This document shows, one piece after another, positions 9,560-18,336 of a stretch of DNA of 64,000 nucleotides (positions are counted from its first letter, which is position 1; the number at the start of each line of letters is the position of its first letter). The notes beneath the pieces are model-generated. The model saw nothing but the letters and a program-made list of their open reading frames with translations, searched no databases and had not been told where the DNA came from. This stretch comes from Candidatus Trichorickettsia mobilis. GTDB taxonomy: Bacteria; Pseudomonadota; Alphaproteobacteria; Rickettsiales; Rickettsiaceae. A program made the translations under genes and the position numbers. The stretch spans positions 1,052,501-1,116,500 of the forward strand of contig NZ_CP112932.1 in NCBI RefSeq assembly GCF_034366785.1, read 5' to 3'.

Positions 9560-10129
9560 TTATAATTTAAGTTCGGGTTTTGGCGGAATAACTTTAATTT
9601 GCTCCATTAGACGATCTAACTCTATCTGACTACAGATGCCTAATAATACTGGATCACGTGGCCTAATATTTTTGATATTCCAATGACTACGGTCACGAAT
9701 TGCAGCAATGGTAGATTTAGTAGTACCAAGTAATTTTATAATCTGATTATCTTGAATATCTGAACAATTTTTTAATAGCCAGTAAATAGCATCTGGTTTA
9801 TCTTGCCGTCTGGCTATTGGAGTGTATTTGGATGGTTTCTTCTTTTTTGTTACCAACTCATACGCTACACTTGACGATATCTTCAACTTTGCATTTGGAT
9901 CTTTGCTACAACGCTCGATTTCCTCTCTAGTTAATTGATTACTGACAGATACCGGATCAACTCCCATAATCCCTCCAGCTACGTCTCCATCAGCTATGCC
10001 TTTTACTTCAAGTTCATGAACTCCACAAAAATCAGCTATCTGCTTAAAAGTAAGAGTTGTATGTTCAACAAGCCATATAGCTGTTGCTTTTGGTAATATT
10101 GGTACTTTAGGATTTTGTTGCATGTGCAT
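9560..10129 (-). CDS. trcR: DUF1013 cell-cycle transcriptional regulator TrcR
   Basis: A 189-residue protein of the alphaproteobacterial DUF1013 family. In Caulobacter the member TrcR is a cell-cycle transcription factor that associates with RNA polymerase. Diagnostic segments are ATAIWLVEHTTLTFKQIADF near 16-35 (helix-turn-helix-like), VKGIADGDVAGGIMGVDP near 43-60 and the DAIYWLLKNCSDIQDNQI region near 113. Codon Met3 (10123) is an alternative start. It lies between pntB and sucA in the same orientation. Family membership is clear; its function in this organism is inferred. Confidence 0.88.
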   Translation of the reverse strand: MHMQQNPKVPILPKATAIWLVEHTTLTFKQIADFCGVHELEVKGIADGDVAGGIMGVDPVSVSNQLTREEIERCSKDPNAKLKISSSVAYELVTKKKKPSKYTPIARRQDKPDAIYWLLKNCSDIQDNQIIKLLGTTKSTIAAIRDRSHWNIKNIRPRDPVLLGICSQIELDRLMEQIKVIPPKPELKL

Positions 10130-10197
10130 AACTTTAATTTTGAATATTTAAAACTTCAATAACGATATTCAGTTTCAATGCAAAAGTCAATAGACCT

Positions 10198-11595
10198 CTA
10201 ATCTTCATGTAGTTGCTTAACAATCTCTTCTACTACTTTCTTAGCATCGCCAAACAACATTAACGTATTATCGTGGTAAAATAATTCATTTTCTATACCA
10301 GCATAACCAACAGCCATTGACCTTTTGATAAACAAAATAGTTTTTGCTTTTTCTACATCCAATATTGGCATACCGTAGATAGGACTATTGGGATCATTCT
10401 TGGCTGCTGGGTTAGTAACATCATTTGCTCCAATTACTAACACTATATCAGTATTAATAAAATCACGATTTATCTCTTCAAGTTCTAAAACTTTCTCATA
10501 ATCAATATTTGCTTCAGCAAGCAAAACATTCATATGACCAGGCATTCTTCCAGCTACTGGATGTATTGCGAATCTAACTTCTATATTTCGACGCTCCAGT
10601 ATATCCACCATCTCTTTAATTGCATGTTGAGACTGCGCGACAGCCATTCCATAACCAGGAACGATTATTACTGAATTTGCATTTTGCAGCATATAAGCAG
10701 CATCCTCTGGACTACTGCTTTTTGCTACTTTATCATGCTCTTGCTTAACATTACTATTTCCTTGTACTTGTAAAAATGCTCCAAAAATTACTTTAATCAA
10801 CGAACGATTCATCGCTTTGCACATTATATAGCTAAGTATAGCACCACTACTACCAACTAAAGCTCCAGTAATAATTAATAAACTATTACCCAGAGTAAAA
10901 CCAATACCTGCTGCTGCAAAGCCAGAGTAAGAGTTTAACATTGAGACTACAACTGGCATATCAGCTCCACCGACAGGTATAATCAACAACACTCCGAGCA
11001 ACAACGACAAGAGTACTAACAAATTAAAATATAAAGCACTCTCTGTTTTTACAAAGAACATTATTAATACCAGTAATATTAGACCAAGGATCATACAAAC
11101 ATAATGTTGTCCTTTAAATTTCATTGGCGCAGATGTCATCAAACCTTGTAATTTCGCAAACGCTACTATCGAACCACTAAAAGTTACTGCACCAATTGCT
11201 GCCCCTAGTGACATTTCTATTAATGCAGCAGCTGCTACTTCGCCGCTAACGCCTACTCCAAAATTTTCAGGAGATAACATTGCTGCATAAGCAACCAATA
11301 CTGCTGCCAATCCAACCAAGGAATGAAATCCTGCAACCAATTGTGGCATCGCAGTCATAGCAATCTTTTTAGCCATATATCCTCCGATTACACCGCCGGC
11401 TATAATTACCACCAACAAAGGAATCTTGTGAATAAAATTCGGTAAATAAAAAGTTACTAATAAAGAAACCGCCATCCCAAGGATGCCGATCATACTACCT
11501 TTACGTGCTGCTTTAGGCGAAGACAAACCTTTTAGCGCTAGGATAAAGCAGATCGCCGCTGCTAGATAAGATAATTGAATGAATTGTAATGACAT
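10198..11595 (-). CDS. pntB: NAD(P) transhydrogenase subunit beta
   Basis: A 465-residue inner-membrane subunit of proton-translocating transhydrogenase. Residues 1 to about 270 are a bundle of hydrophobic helices forming the proton channel. The C-terminal domain III binds NADP(H) (VIIVPGYGMAVAQSQHAI near 317, then RMPGHMNVLLAEA and VLVIGANDVTNPAA). It uses proton motive force to drive hydride transfer from NADH to NADP+. ATG at 11595 was chosen because GATGGA precedes it and homologues begin near here; an in-frame ATG at 11607 is the alternative. It follows pntAB after 23 bp, so they form one transcription unit. Confidence 0.96.
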   Translation of the reverse strand: MSLQFIQLSYLAAAICFILALKGLSSPKAARKGSMIGILGMAVSLLVTFYLPNFIHKIPLLVVIIAGGVIGGYMAKKIAMTAMPQLVAGFHSLVGLAAVLVAYAAMLSPENFGVGVSGEVAAAALIEMSLGAAIGAVTFSGSIVAFAKLQGLMTSAPMKFKGQHYVCMILGLILLVLIMFFVKTESALYFNLLVLLSLLLGVLLIIPVGGADMPVVVSMLNSYSGFAAAGIGFTLGNSLLIITGALVGSSGAILSYIMCKAMNRSLIKVIFGAFLQVQGNSNVKQEHDKVAKSSSPEDAAYMLQNANSVIIVPGYGMAVAQSQHAIKEMVDILERRNIEVRFAIHPVAGRMPGHMNVLLAEANIDYEKVLELEEINRDFINTDIVLVIGANDVTNPAAKNDPNSPIYGMPILDVEKAKTILFIKRSMAVGYAGIENELFYHDNTLMLFGDAKKVVEEIVKQLHED

Positions 11596-11618
11596 ATTAT
11601 ATTCCATCTGTTTCAGAA

Positions 11619-12014
11619 TTATTTTTTCTTAAACATTTCTAGCATTCTTTCTGTAACAATAAAGCCGCCAAAAATATTTATTGCTGCCAGGAAAGCGGCA
11701 AAATATCCGCACACGCTGGACAAACTAAAACCTTCTGGGCTAGCTGCAATCATCCCACCAATAATTATAATACCCGAGATAGCATTAGTAATGGACATTA
11801 AAGGAGTATGTAATGCCGGAGTTACTTTCCAAACCACATAATATCCAACAAAACATGCTAATATGAATATCGTAATTGCAAAAACAAAAGGATCAACTCC
11901 AACATTGATTTGGTCGCTACCTTGCAACGCAATGTCTTTTAATATATCAGATAGATTTTGCGCTTGTTCAGCAATAGAGGATGCTTGTTTTACAGCTATA
12001 GGTAATTGGCTCAT
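11619..12014 (-). CDS. pntAB: NAD(P) transhydrogenase subunit alpha part 2 (membrane)
   Basis: A 131-residue separate membrane portion of the alpha subunit, as in the three-gene alphaproteobacterial transhydrogenase. The hydrophobic helices [20 protein letters not shown] and [13 protein letters not shown], and the [13 protein letters not shown] motif, are characteristic. The ATG at 12014 has a GGAG about 11 bases upstream. It sits between pntAA and pntB. The 277-bp gap to pntAA contains a perfect long palindrome, unusual inside this operon. Confidence 0.95.
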   Translation of the reverse strand: MSQLPIAVKQASSIAEQAQNLSDILKDIALQGSDQINVGVDPFVFAITIFILACFVGYYVVWKVTPALHTPLMSITNAISGIIIIGGMIAASPEGFSLSSVCGYFAAFLAAINIFGGFIVTERMLEMFKKK

Positions 12015-12177
12015 TTTAGGCTTTGCTCCAGTTAAGTGACTAAAAGTATTTTTAAAAAATATTTTAAAAGCGTTGTGTCATATAGTTCAGTTCTTTCGAG
12101 ATAAATTTATAACTGTACAAAATAACAAACATTATGCATCTCAATGTCATCCTTGCATTAAACGTTACCGAACATCC

Positions 12178-12254
12178 CTAAGGTCATTCCGAACTTGTTT
12201 CGGGATCTCATCAGAACTTCATAAGATCCCGAAACAAGTTCGGAATGACCTTAG
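12178..12254. repeat. Perfect 31-bp inverted repeat (family I)
   Basis: The arms at 12178-12208 and 12224-12254 are exact reverse complements over 31 bases with a 15-base loop. They begin CTAAGGTCATTCCGAACTTG and continue TTTCGGGATCT. The same sequence, partly decayed, recurs at 31241-31307 and as a half-copy near 45170. It lies between pntAA and pntAB and could act as an intercistronic RNA hairpin or attenuator. A short open frame crossing it is not a gene. Confidence 0.95.
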
Positions 12255-12291
12255 TTTATTCAGGATGATATTCTATGTTTGAGGACTGTAA

Positions 12292-13383
12292 CTAGCCCTT
12301 CACCAACATTTGCTTTACTATCTCATCATCAAAATCAAATTTGCCATTTTTTATTGCATGTTCAAGAAAATTATAAAGATTTTTAGCATATAATTTCGAG
12401 CTATCAGCAGCAATTTTGCCGGCTAAATTAGACCAACCTATAATTTTCACTCCTTTACGAACCATAACTTCGTCTAGCTTCGATCCATCAACATTGCCTC
12501 CACTAGCAGTTGCCATGTCGACAATAACTGATCCTGGTTTTATCAAATCAAGCATCTCTGAGGTAATAAGACGTGGTGCCGGTTTTCCTGGTATTTGAGC
12601 AGTAGTAATAATAATGTCATAATTTCTAATAACACTAGCTAGAAATTGTTCCTGATCAACCTTATCCGCATCCGATCTTTCTTTGGCATAACCAGATTTA
12701 TCTTCCATATCAGAGACCTGAATATCTGGAGCTATAAATTTCGCCCCTAAACTTTCTACCTGCTCACGAGTTGCACTTCTAACATCATAAGCAAATACCG
12801 CAGCACCTAGTCTCTTTGCTGTTGCTATAGCTTGTAGACCAGCAACACCAACTCCTAAAATCAAAACCTTAGCTGGTGATATAGTACCCGCTGCTGTCAT
12901 CATCATTGGAAATATTCGATCAAAATTATACGCCGCTTCTAATACTGCCCTATAACCAGCAAGATTGCTTTGTGAAGATAGTACATCCATATTCTGAGCT
13001 CTGGTAATACGCGGCACTAATTCCATGGCAATTCCACACATCTCTTTAGCGGTCATTTTTTTTAAATAATCAAAGTTAGTGTGAGGTGATAACATTCCTA
13101 GAATAATTGCTCCAGCTCTTGCGTAATCTGTTTCGTTAATTTCACTTGATAATGGTGACGGTTGTACTTTTAGAATGATATCAGCATCCGCTAAAATCTC
13201 AAGTGCTGCTGATATTTGAGCTCCTGCATCAATATATGATTGATCAGCAAAGCCAGCACTAGTGCCTATATCTTTTTCTACTAAAACTACATGCCCTTTT
13301 TTAATGTATAATTTCGCTACTTCAGGCGTTATCGCTACACGCCTTTCTGATTTGGCACGTTCTTTTAATGCTACAATTTTCAT
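12292..13383 (-). CDS. pntAA: NAD(P) transhydrogenase subunit alpha part 1 (NAD-binding)
   Basis: A 363-residue soluble NAD(H)-binding domain I of proton-translocating transhydrogenase, related to alanine dehydrogenase. The start MKIVALKERAKSERRVAITP is the family signature. RAQNMDVLSSQSNLAGYRA and the Rossmann motif LILGVGVAGLQAIATAKRLG near 173 follow, then IITTAQIPGKPAP. It is first in the pntAA-pntAB-pntB unit on the minus strand, diverging from lolA with 113 bp between starts; both promoters should lie there. Confidence 0.96.
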   Translation of the reverse strand: MKIVALKERAKSERRVAITPEVAKLYIKKGHVVLVEKDIGTSAGFADQSYIDAGAQISAALEILADADIILKVQPSPLSSEINETDYARAGAIILGMLSPHTNFDYLKKMTAKEMCGIAMELVPRITRAQNMDVLSSQSNLAGYRAVLEAAYNFDRIFPMMMTAAGTISPAKVLILGVGVAGLQAIATAKRLGAAVFAYDVRSATREQVESLGAKFIAPDIQVSDMEDKSGYAKERSDADKVDQEQFLASVIRNYDIIITTAQIPGKPAPRLITSEMLDLIKPGSVIVDMATASGGNVDGSKLDEVMVRKGVKIIGWSNLAGKIAADSSKLYAKNLYNFLEHAIKNGKFDFDDEIVKQMLVKG

Positions 13384-13496
13384 ATTATTTATTTTATAAA
13401 ATTTTATCTAACAGTAGATTATGAGGTCTATTTGAAAAGAAGTCGATTGAAATTATAATTTTCTGCGACTAGTATGTAAAACAAAAAATATAACCA

Positions 13497-14141
13497 ATGC
13501 TTAAACTAGTTTTATTTCAGTTGATCTTTTTGTATTTTGGTATAGCTACAGCTTGTGCCGGAAACAAAGAACAATCCACAATAAATCAATTTAAATCTTA
13601 CTTACAGACAATAAAATCGATAGCAGTTGATTTCGATCAAACCGACTCAAATGGCACCAGTAGCAAAGGAAAACTACTAATTAGCAAACCTTATAAATTT
13701 CGCTGTAATTATTATCCACCATTTCCAATATTAATAATAGGCAACAAAAACTATGTTTCAGTTTATGATTATGACATGGAAACTGTTAGCCGTATTAAGC
13801 CCAAGGATAATATTTTTAATTTCTTACTAACTGATGATACAGATTTTGAGCAGCATTTTCAAGTATCGTCAGTTACTGAACAAGGTCGTCTATTGACTGT
13901 GAAACTTTATCATATAATTTCTGATCGTTACAGCAATATTACATTTAACAAAGATACTCAACAATTGCAGAAAATTGAGGTGTTTGAGGATGATAATATA
14001 ATTACTTTAAAATTTGATCAAATGTATAAAGTATCAAATTTTGCTGAGGAATTATTTGAATTTAAAAATCCAGATATCTTTGGTCCACCTGATAGAATGA
14101 CTAAAGATGAACTAGAAAAGCATATCGTACTACAACAATAA
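13497..14141 (+). CDS. lolA: LolA-like outer-membrane lipoprotein carrier
   Basis: A 214-residue periplasmic protein. The signal peptide covers about residues 1-21 (hydrophobic LKLVLFQLIFLYFGIAT then ACA|G). The LolA core is visible: a repeated strand IKSIAVDFDQTDSNGTSSKG, the KGKLLISKPYKFRCNY segment with the basic loop, and IGNKNYVSVYDYDMETV. LolA carries lipoproteins from LolCDE to the outer membrane. It is divergent from pntAA and convergent with rpiB. The family is clear from the pattern, though sequence identity in this family is low. Confidence 0.82.
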   Translation: MLKLVLFQLIFLYFGIATACAGNKEQSTINQFKSYLQTIKSIAVDFDQTDSNGTSSKGKLLISKPYKFRCNYYPPFPILIIGNKNYVSVYDYDMETVSRIKPKDNIFNFLLTDDTDFEQHFQVSSVTEQGRLLTVKLYHIISDRYSNITFNKDTQQLQKIEVFEDDNIITLKFDQMYKVSNFAEELFEFKNPDIFGPPDRMTKDELEKHIVLQQ

Positions 14142-14169
14142 ATATCATCCCTCAAATTTTATAACCCAC

Positions 14170-14604
14170 TTAACCAATTTGTGATACTCTGACACTATGT
14201 CGACCGCCCTCAAATTTTGTACTTAGGAACTTATCAACCATTTCTAAAGCTAATTGCTCATCAGTGATTTTAGCGCCAAGTATAAGAATATTCGCATCGT
14301 TATGTGATCTTGCTCTTTCTGACATAAATAAATTAACACATAATGCTGCTCGAATACCAGAACTTCTATTGGCAGTAATAGACATACCAATCCCAGTGCC
14401 GCAAATCAAAATACCTAAGGAAGCAGTATCTTCTAGAATGCAAGTGACAACTTTTTTTGCATATATTGGGTAATCTACGGTATCTGTATTATGTGTACCA
14501 AGGTCATTTACTGAAATATTTTGATTAGTTAAATGATGAACTATTTTATCTTTTAGTGTATATCCAGAATGATCACTTGCAATTACAATATTATAAAGTT
14601 TCAT
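14170..14604 (-). CDS. rpiB: Ribose 5-phosphate isomerase B
   Basis: A 144-residue RpiB/LacA-LacB family isomerase that interconverts ribose 5-phosphate and ribulose 5-phosphate. It shows [18 protein letters not shown] near the N-terminus, the catalytic loop [17 protein letters not shown] with the Cys base near residue 69, and the [15 protein letters not shown] segment. Length is standard. It is monocistronic and convergent with lolA (28 bp apart). Confidence 0.96.
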   Translation of the reverse strand: MKLYNIVIASDHSGYTLKDKIVHHLTNQNISVNDLGTHNTDTVDYPIYAKKVVTCILEDTASLGILICGTGIGMSITANRSSGIRAALCVNLFMSERARSHNDANILILGAKITDEQLALEMVDKFLSTKFEGGRHSVRVSQIG

Positions 14605-14869
14605 GATAAAAGTTTTTGATAAAAATATGGTCAGATATATACTAAGGTTCTACGAATTCGTGAAACCTATAACAAACATTGTATTTGAATACTCTAATTT
14701 TTCTTTATTTAAACGCAAATAGGTGTTAAGTAAACTAAAACTCTTGTACATATATTTTATTCTTTAGAGATAGAGGTAATTTTGTTGTAAAAATTTAGTT
14801 GATAGCTGCAGTACTTTCAAAGTTGGTAAAAAAACTGATAAATAAAATAGCTTAAGGATAATAGTAATT
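14605..14869. other. Spacer with a decayed palindromic-element fragment
   Basis: 265 bp between divergent rpiB and the M23 lipoprotein gene. Near 14765-14805, GAGGTAATTTTGTTGTAAAAA resembles the core of the A/B elements, but no matching right half is visible. Promoters for both genes should lie here. Confidence 0.35.
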
Positions 14870-15619
14870 ATGAATAATATCTTGCTGTCATTACTTTTAA
14901 TTTTCATGATTTGTGGTTGTGTCACTCAACAGCCAGCTCCTATTGAATACAAAAATACTAATAGTTATAATAAGGATAATCAAACTATTAATGCTAGTGA
15001 TTGGAGTGGTGATCAAGACAAAACTATTGGAGCGATTAAAACTGAGAATGCAGTAATAAGCCAACCACTACCAATAAAACAAGAAGAATATGAGAAAATA
15101 TCAGGTGAGTTGCATGACCCTTATCATGATGATGAAAGTATAGTCATGCCACAAAATTTGCCGGATCATAAACTTGATGGAACAGATAAACTTGCGCAAG
15201 AACAAAAACAGAATCTTACTAATAACGAATCTAATGATACTGGATATGACTATTTAAGGCCTGTAAAAGGTGAAATAATTACAAAATTTGGTGAAATTAC
15301 TAATGGTAAGAAAAGTAACGGTATCGATATAGCGGCTGCACAGGGGAGTGCTATAGTATCTGTGGCTGCTGGAGAAATAGTATATGCAGGTTTCGATGAA
15401 AAGTTTGGTAATTTGGTGATAGTAAAATTAAATAATAATAATTTGTATGTTGCATATGCTCATATGAACGATTTGATGTTTAGTAAAGGAGAAATGGTAA
15501 AACAAGGTGATCTGATTGGTCATGTAGGTAGCACTGGTCATACTGATATGCCTAAACTTCATTTTGCAATAAGAGAAGGCAAGACGGCGGTAAATCCATT
15601 AAAATATATCCCTGAATAA
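14870..15619 (+). CDS. M23 peptidase-like lipoprotein (NlpD family)
   Basis: 249 residues. An N-terminal lipoprotein signal (LLSLLLIFMICGC, probable lipidated Cys17) is followed by a long low-complexity Asn/Gln/Asp-rich linker to about residue 125. The C-terminal M23 (LytM) domain reads YLRPVKGEIITKFG, NGIDIAAAQGSAIVSVAAG, GNLVIVKL and LHFAIREGKTAVNPLKYI. The zinc-ligand pattern is incomplete: the HxGxD motif is replaced by SNGIDIA. It is therefore probably a catalytically inactive regulator of cell-wall amidases, like EnvC/NlpD. AAGGA precedes the ATG. A strong terminator lies about 100 bp downstream. Confidence 0.88.
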   Translation: MNNILLSLLLIFMICGCVTQQPAPIEYKNTNSYNKDNQTINASDWSGDQDKTIGAIKTENAVISQPLPIKQEEYEKISGELHDPYHDDESIVMPQNLPDHKLDGTDKLAQEQKQNLTNNESNDTGYDYLRPVKGEIITKFGEITNGKKSNGIDIAAAQGSAIVSVAAGEIVYAGFDEKFGNLVIVKLNNNNLYVAYAHMNDLMFSKGEMVKQGDLIGHVGSTGHTDMPKLHFAIREGKTAVNPLKYIPE

Positions 15620-15723
15620 AATCACAAGCTAATACTTGATTTTTTATTAAAATTATTTTATCATGGCAATGTATGTTAGAATATTTATGGTTAATCAATA
15701 AAATTAATCGTTAAGAGTTAAGC

Positions 15724-15750
15724 AAAAGGTGGGGTTAGCCCACCTTTTTT
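15724..15750 (+). terminator. Rho-independent terminator
   Basis: A perfect 10-bp stem AAAAGGTGGG / CCCACCTTTT with loop GTTAG runs into a T tract. It lies 105 bp after the M23 lipoprotein stop. The preceding 70 bp has a possible TAGAAT -10 box, so a short RNA ending here cannot be excluded. Confidence 0.85.
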
Positions 15751-15766
15751 GTTTGTGTGGTATACT

Positions 15767-15886
15767 GGTAAAAATTGAGAATTGCGTTGTCGTTACTGGA
15801 AATCTGCGGTGCTCACGTATAAGCAACTGCTTGCGCTCATCGGTTCTATGACTCTTAGCACTTTTTCAATTTTGACCTTCATCTAC
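15767..15886. repeat. Palindromic element, stem type D (copy D2)
   Basis: About 120 bp, beginning GGTAAAAATTGAGAATTGCG and ending CAATTTTGACCTTCATCTA. The orientation relative to the upstream gene is the same as for the other three D copies. It lies between the terminator and rimP. Confidence 0.8.
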
Positions 15887-15957
15887 TCAATATCTTTAAC
15901 TTGTACGAAGTGTAAAAAAGTCTAAATTTTTAAGTTTGTTTGTATGAAATTTCAATG

Positions 15958-16440
15958 ATGCAAAATCTAGAACAAAAATTATTTAATATCATTGAGGGTA
16001 CAATAAACCAGCTTGGCTTTGAATTAGTGAAAATCACTTTGCAAAATCAGCCCAAAATGTTTGAAATTTTGATTGATAAGTATGATAATCAAAAAGTAAG
16101 TGTTGGTGATTGTCAATTGGTGAGTAAAAATATATCCATTTTACTTGATGTGCAGGATGTCATTAAAGATAAGTATTATCTAGTAGTCTCTTCTGCCGGT
16201 CTTGAAAGACCATTAATTACGTTTAAAGATTATCATAAATTTTTAGGTTCTGAGATTAAAATGAGGCTGAAATCAACGATTAGTGGCTGTAGTCATTATA
16301 GAGGCAAAATAATTAAAGCAGAAAATAATATAGTGTACTTAAAGAGTGATGATAAAGAAGTAGAAGTACCATTTGACTTAATTAAGAGTGCTAATTTAGT
16401 TCTTACTGACGATATGTTTAGAAAGTTATTAAACAAATGA
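15958..16440 (+). CDS. rimP: Ribosome maturation factor RimP
   Basis: A 160-residue 30S assembly factor. It has the N-terminal domain NIIEGTINQLGFELVKIT, the conserved SVGDCQLVSKNISILLDV and YYLVVSSAGLERPLITFKDY (signature SSPGLDRPL-like), and the C-terminal SH3-like domain up to ANLVLTDDMF. The start is uncertain. An ATG pair at 15955/15958 fits homologues, whereas the longer frame would need a TTG at 15940. It is first in rimP-nusA-infB-rbfA, although a 306-bp spacer with a palindrome follows. Confidence 0.93.
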   Translation: MQNLEQKLFNIIEGTINQLGFELVKITLQNQPKMFEILIDKYDNQKVSVGDCQLVSKNISILLDVQDVIKDKYYLVVSSAGLERPLITFKDYHKFLGSEIKMRLKSTISGCSHYRGKIIKAENNIVYLKSDDKEVEVPFDLIKSANLVLTDDMFRKLLNK

Positions 16441-16453
16441 AATATAGCTTCCC

Positions 16454-16559
16454 CAGTTGAATTATGGTACGCCAAATATGCTGCGCCTCGGCTGTGCGAA
16501 ACAAAGTAATCACTGCTTGTGCAGCCGAAGCAAAAAATTAACGTACCATAATTCAACTG
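16454..16559. repeat. Palindromic element, type E
   Basis: About 106 bp. Outer arms CAGTTGAATTATGGTACG and CGTACCATAATTCAACTG are exact complements. Inner arms around CTCGGCTG and CAGCCGAAG also pair, giving a two-tier hairpin. It lies in the rimP-nusA spacer, just 13 bp after the rimP stop. Open frames crossing it on both strands are by-products of the palindrome. Confidence 0.9.
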
Positions 16560-16747
16560 AGCGACGCTATAGTGTTTTGGTAGGAACGTTTAATAAACTG
16601 TCTATTAATAAACGCATACTCTGTGAACTACTTATTATGCTAGGCTTTTGAGCGTGACAAAGATCAATAAACTAGTGAATTACTTGATAATTTACAGATT
16701 TAACCAAGTATTATATACTTAGGTTGTTATTTAGAGGATTAAGGTAT

Positions 16748-18244
16748 ATGATTAATGTTGGTAATGTAAACGTAGAAATTTTACAAATAGTTGAAGCAGT
16801 ATCGCGAGAAAAAGGTATTTCTAAAGATCATTTAATTACGGCTATGGAACAAGCGGTGCAAGTTGCAGGTCGTAGAAAATACGGTAATGAGCATAATATA
16901 CGAGCAGAAATTAGTAGAAAAAATGGTGAAATTAAATTATTTAGAGTATTAGAGGTAGTGGAATTACCTGAGAATTATTTTACACAAATTTCATTGGCAG
17001 ATGCACGTGAACGGAAGTCAGATGCTAAGCTAGGTGATGAAATTTATGAAAGTTTACCACCTATCGATTTAGGTAGAGTAGCAGCACAAACAGCTAAGCA
17101 AGTTATTATTCAACGGGTTAATGAAGCAGAGCGAGAAAAGCAATATCAGGATTTTAAAGATAGAAAAGGTGAGATTCTGAGTGGGACAGTTAAGAGAATA
17201 GAGTTTGGTAATGTTATAGTTGATCTTGGTGGCCGAGCTGAGGCAATCATCAAAAAAGATCAATTGATTAAAACTGAAAATCTTAAAGTTAATGACCGAA
17301 TTAAAGCGTATGTGCAAGATGTTAAATTTGAACCAAAAGGACCGCAAATTTTTCTTTCTAGAGTAGATGATAACATGTTAGCCAAATTATTTGAGCTAGA
17401 GGTGCCTGAAATTTATGATGGTATTATTGAAATTAAAAATATTGCACGTGATCCTGGTTCAAAAGCAAAAATTGCCGTCTTTGCTGCGGATTCTAGCGTA
17501 GATCCTATTGGTTCATGTGTTGGTATACGTGGTGGTAGGGTAAGAGCAATCACTAATGAATTAGGTGGAGAAAAGATAGACATAATACTTTGGAGCAAAA
17601 ATATCGCTCAATTTGTTATGAATGCTATGGCTCCCGTGGAAATTTCAAAAATTGTTATTGATGAAGATCGTGGTCGAGTCGAAATTGTAGTGCCAACCGA
17701 GCAGTTAAGTGTGGCCATTGGCAGACGAGGACAAAATGTACGTCTTGCGTCCAGGCTTACAGGATGGCATATTGATGTAATGACTGAGGAGCAAGAGTCA
17801 AAACGTCGTACTGATGAATTTAATTCGACTACAGAGTTATATATGGCGGCTCTAGATGTTGAAGAAGTGATAGCGCAGCTTTTATCGGTTGAAGGTTTTA
17901 TTAGTATTGAACAAATAGCGGCTGCAGATATTAACGATTTAACTGCTATTGATGGATTTGAAGAAGAATTGGCCTCTGAACTTAAGAAGCGTGCAGTAGA
18001 TTATATTGATGGAAAAAACAATGAAATCATTAGTAAATTAGAACAACTAGGGGTTGTACAGGAATTAATAGATATGTTGGCTCTCTCTCCAGAACACATA
18101 TTAACACTTGCTGAGTATGGTATCAAAACTATTGAAGATTTAGCTGAAATGACAGTGGATGAATTTAAAGTACTAGTGCCAAATACAAATTTGTCGCATC
18201 AAGATATTGGAGTGTTAATTAAGATTGCTAGAGAGCAAAGCTAA
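16748..18244 (+). CDS. nusA: Transcription termination/antitermination factor NusA
   Basis: A 498-residue RNA polymerase-associated factor acting in pausing, termination and antitermination. Domain order: N-terminal RNAP-binding domain (VNVEILQIVEAVSREKGISK), S1 domain around 135-200 (LSGTVKRIEFGNVIVDLGG), KH1 and KH2 (SCVGIRGGRVRAITNELGG near 257 and VAIGRRGQNVRLASRLTGW near 323), then acidic C-terminal repeats (ELASELKKRAVDYI and a LALSPEHILTLAEYGIKTIE module). ATG at 16748 follows GAGGATTAAGG; a longer frame would start at 16724. It is upstream of infB by 92 bp. Confidence 0.97.
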   Translation: MINVGNVNVEILQIVEAVSREKGISKDHLITAMEQAVQVAGRRKYGNEHNIRAEISRKNGEIKLFRVLEVVELPENYFTQISLADARERKSDAKLGDEIYESLPPIDLGRVAAQTAKQVIIQRVNEAEREKQYQDFKDRKGEILSGTVKRIEFGNVIVDLGGRAEAIIKKDQLIKTENLKVNDRIKAYVQDVKFEPKGPQIFLSRVDDNMLAKLFELEVPEIYDGIIEIKNIARDPGSKAKIAVFAADSSVDPIGSCVGIRGGRVRAITNELGGEKIDIILWSKNIAQFVMNAMAPVEISKIVIDEDRGRVEIVVPTEQLSVAIGRRGQNVRLASRLTGWHIDVMTEEQESKRRTDEFNSTTELYMAALDVEEVIAQLLSVEGFISIEQIAAADINDLTAIDGFEEELASELKKRAVDYIDGKNNEIISKLEQLGVVQELIDMLALSPEHILTLAEYGIKTIEDLAEMTVDEFKVLVPNTNLSHQDIGVLIKIAREQS

Positions 18245-18336
18245 AGATATAGACTATGCAACCTAGTTTATGATTATAATAGGTTACAGCTATTTTGAAT
18301 GCTGCTCCTAGACCAATATATAGGTATTAAAGATTT

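Noticed and set aside
12073-12282. Open frame of 69 codons on the plus strand
   Set aside because: It runs across the perfect palindrome at 12178-12254, has no RBS and no recognisable protein features.
16296-16651. Frames on both strands between rimP and nusA
   Set aside because: They exist because the type E palindrome is open on both strands, giving near-identical starting peptides; no RBS.
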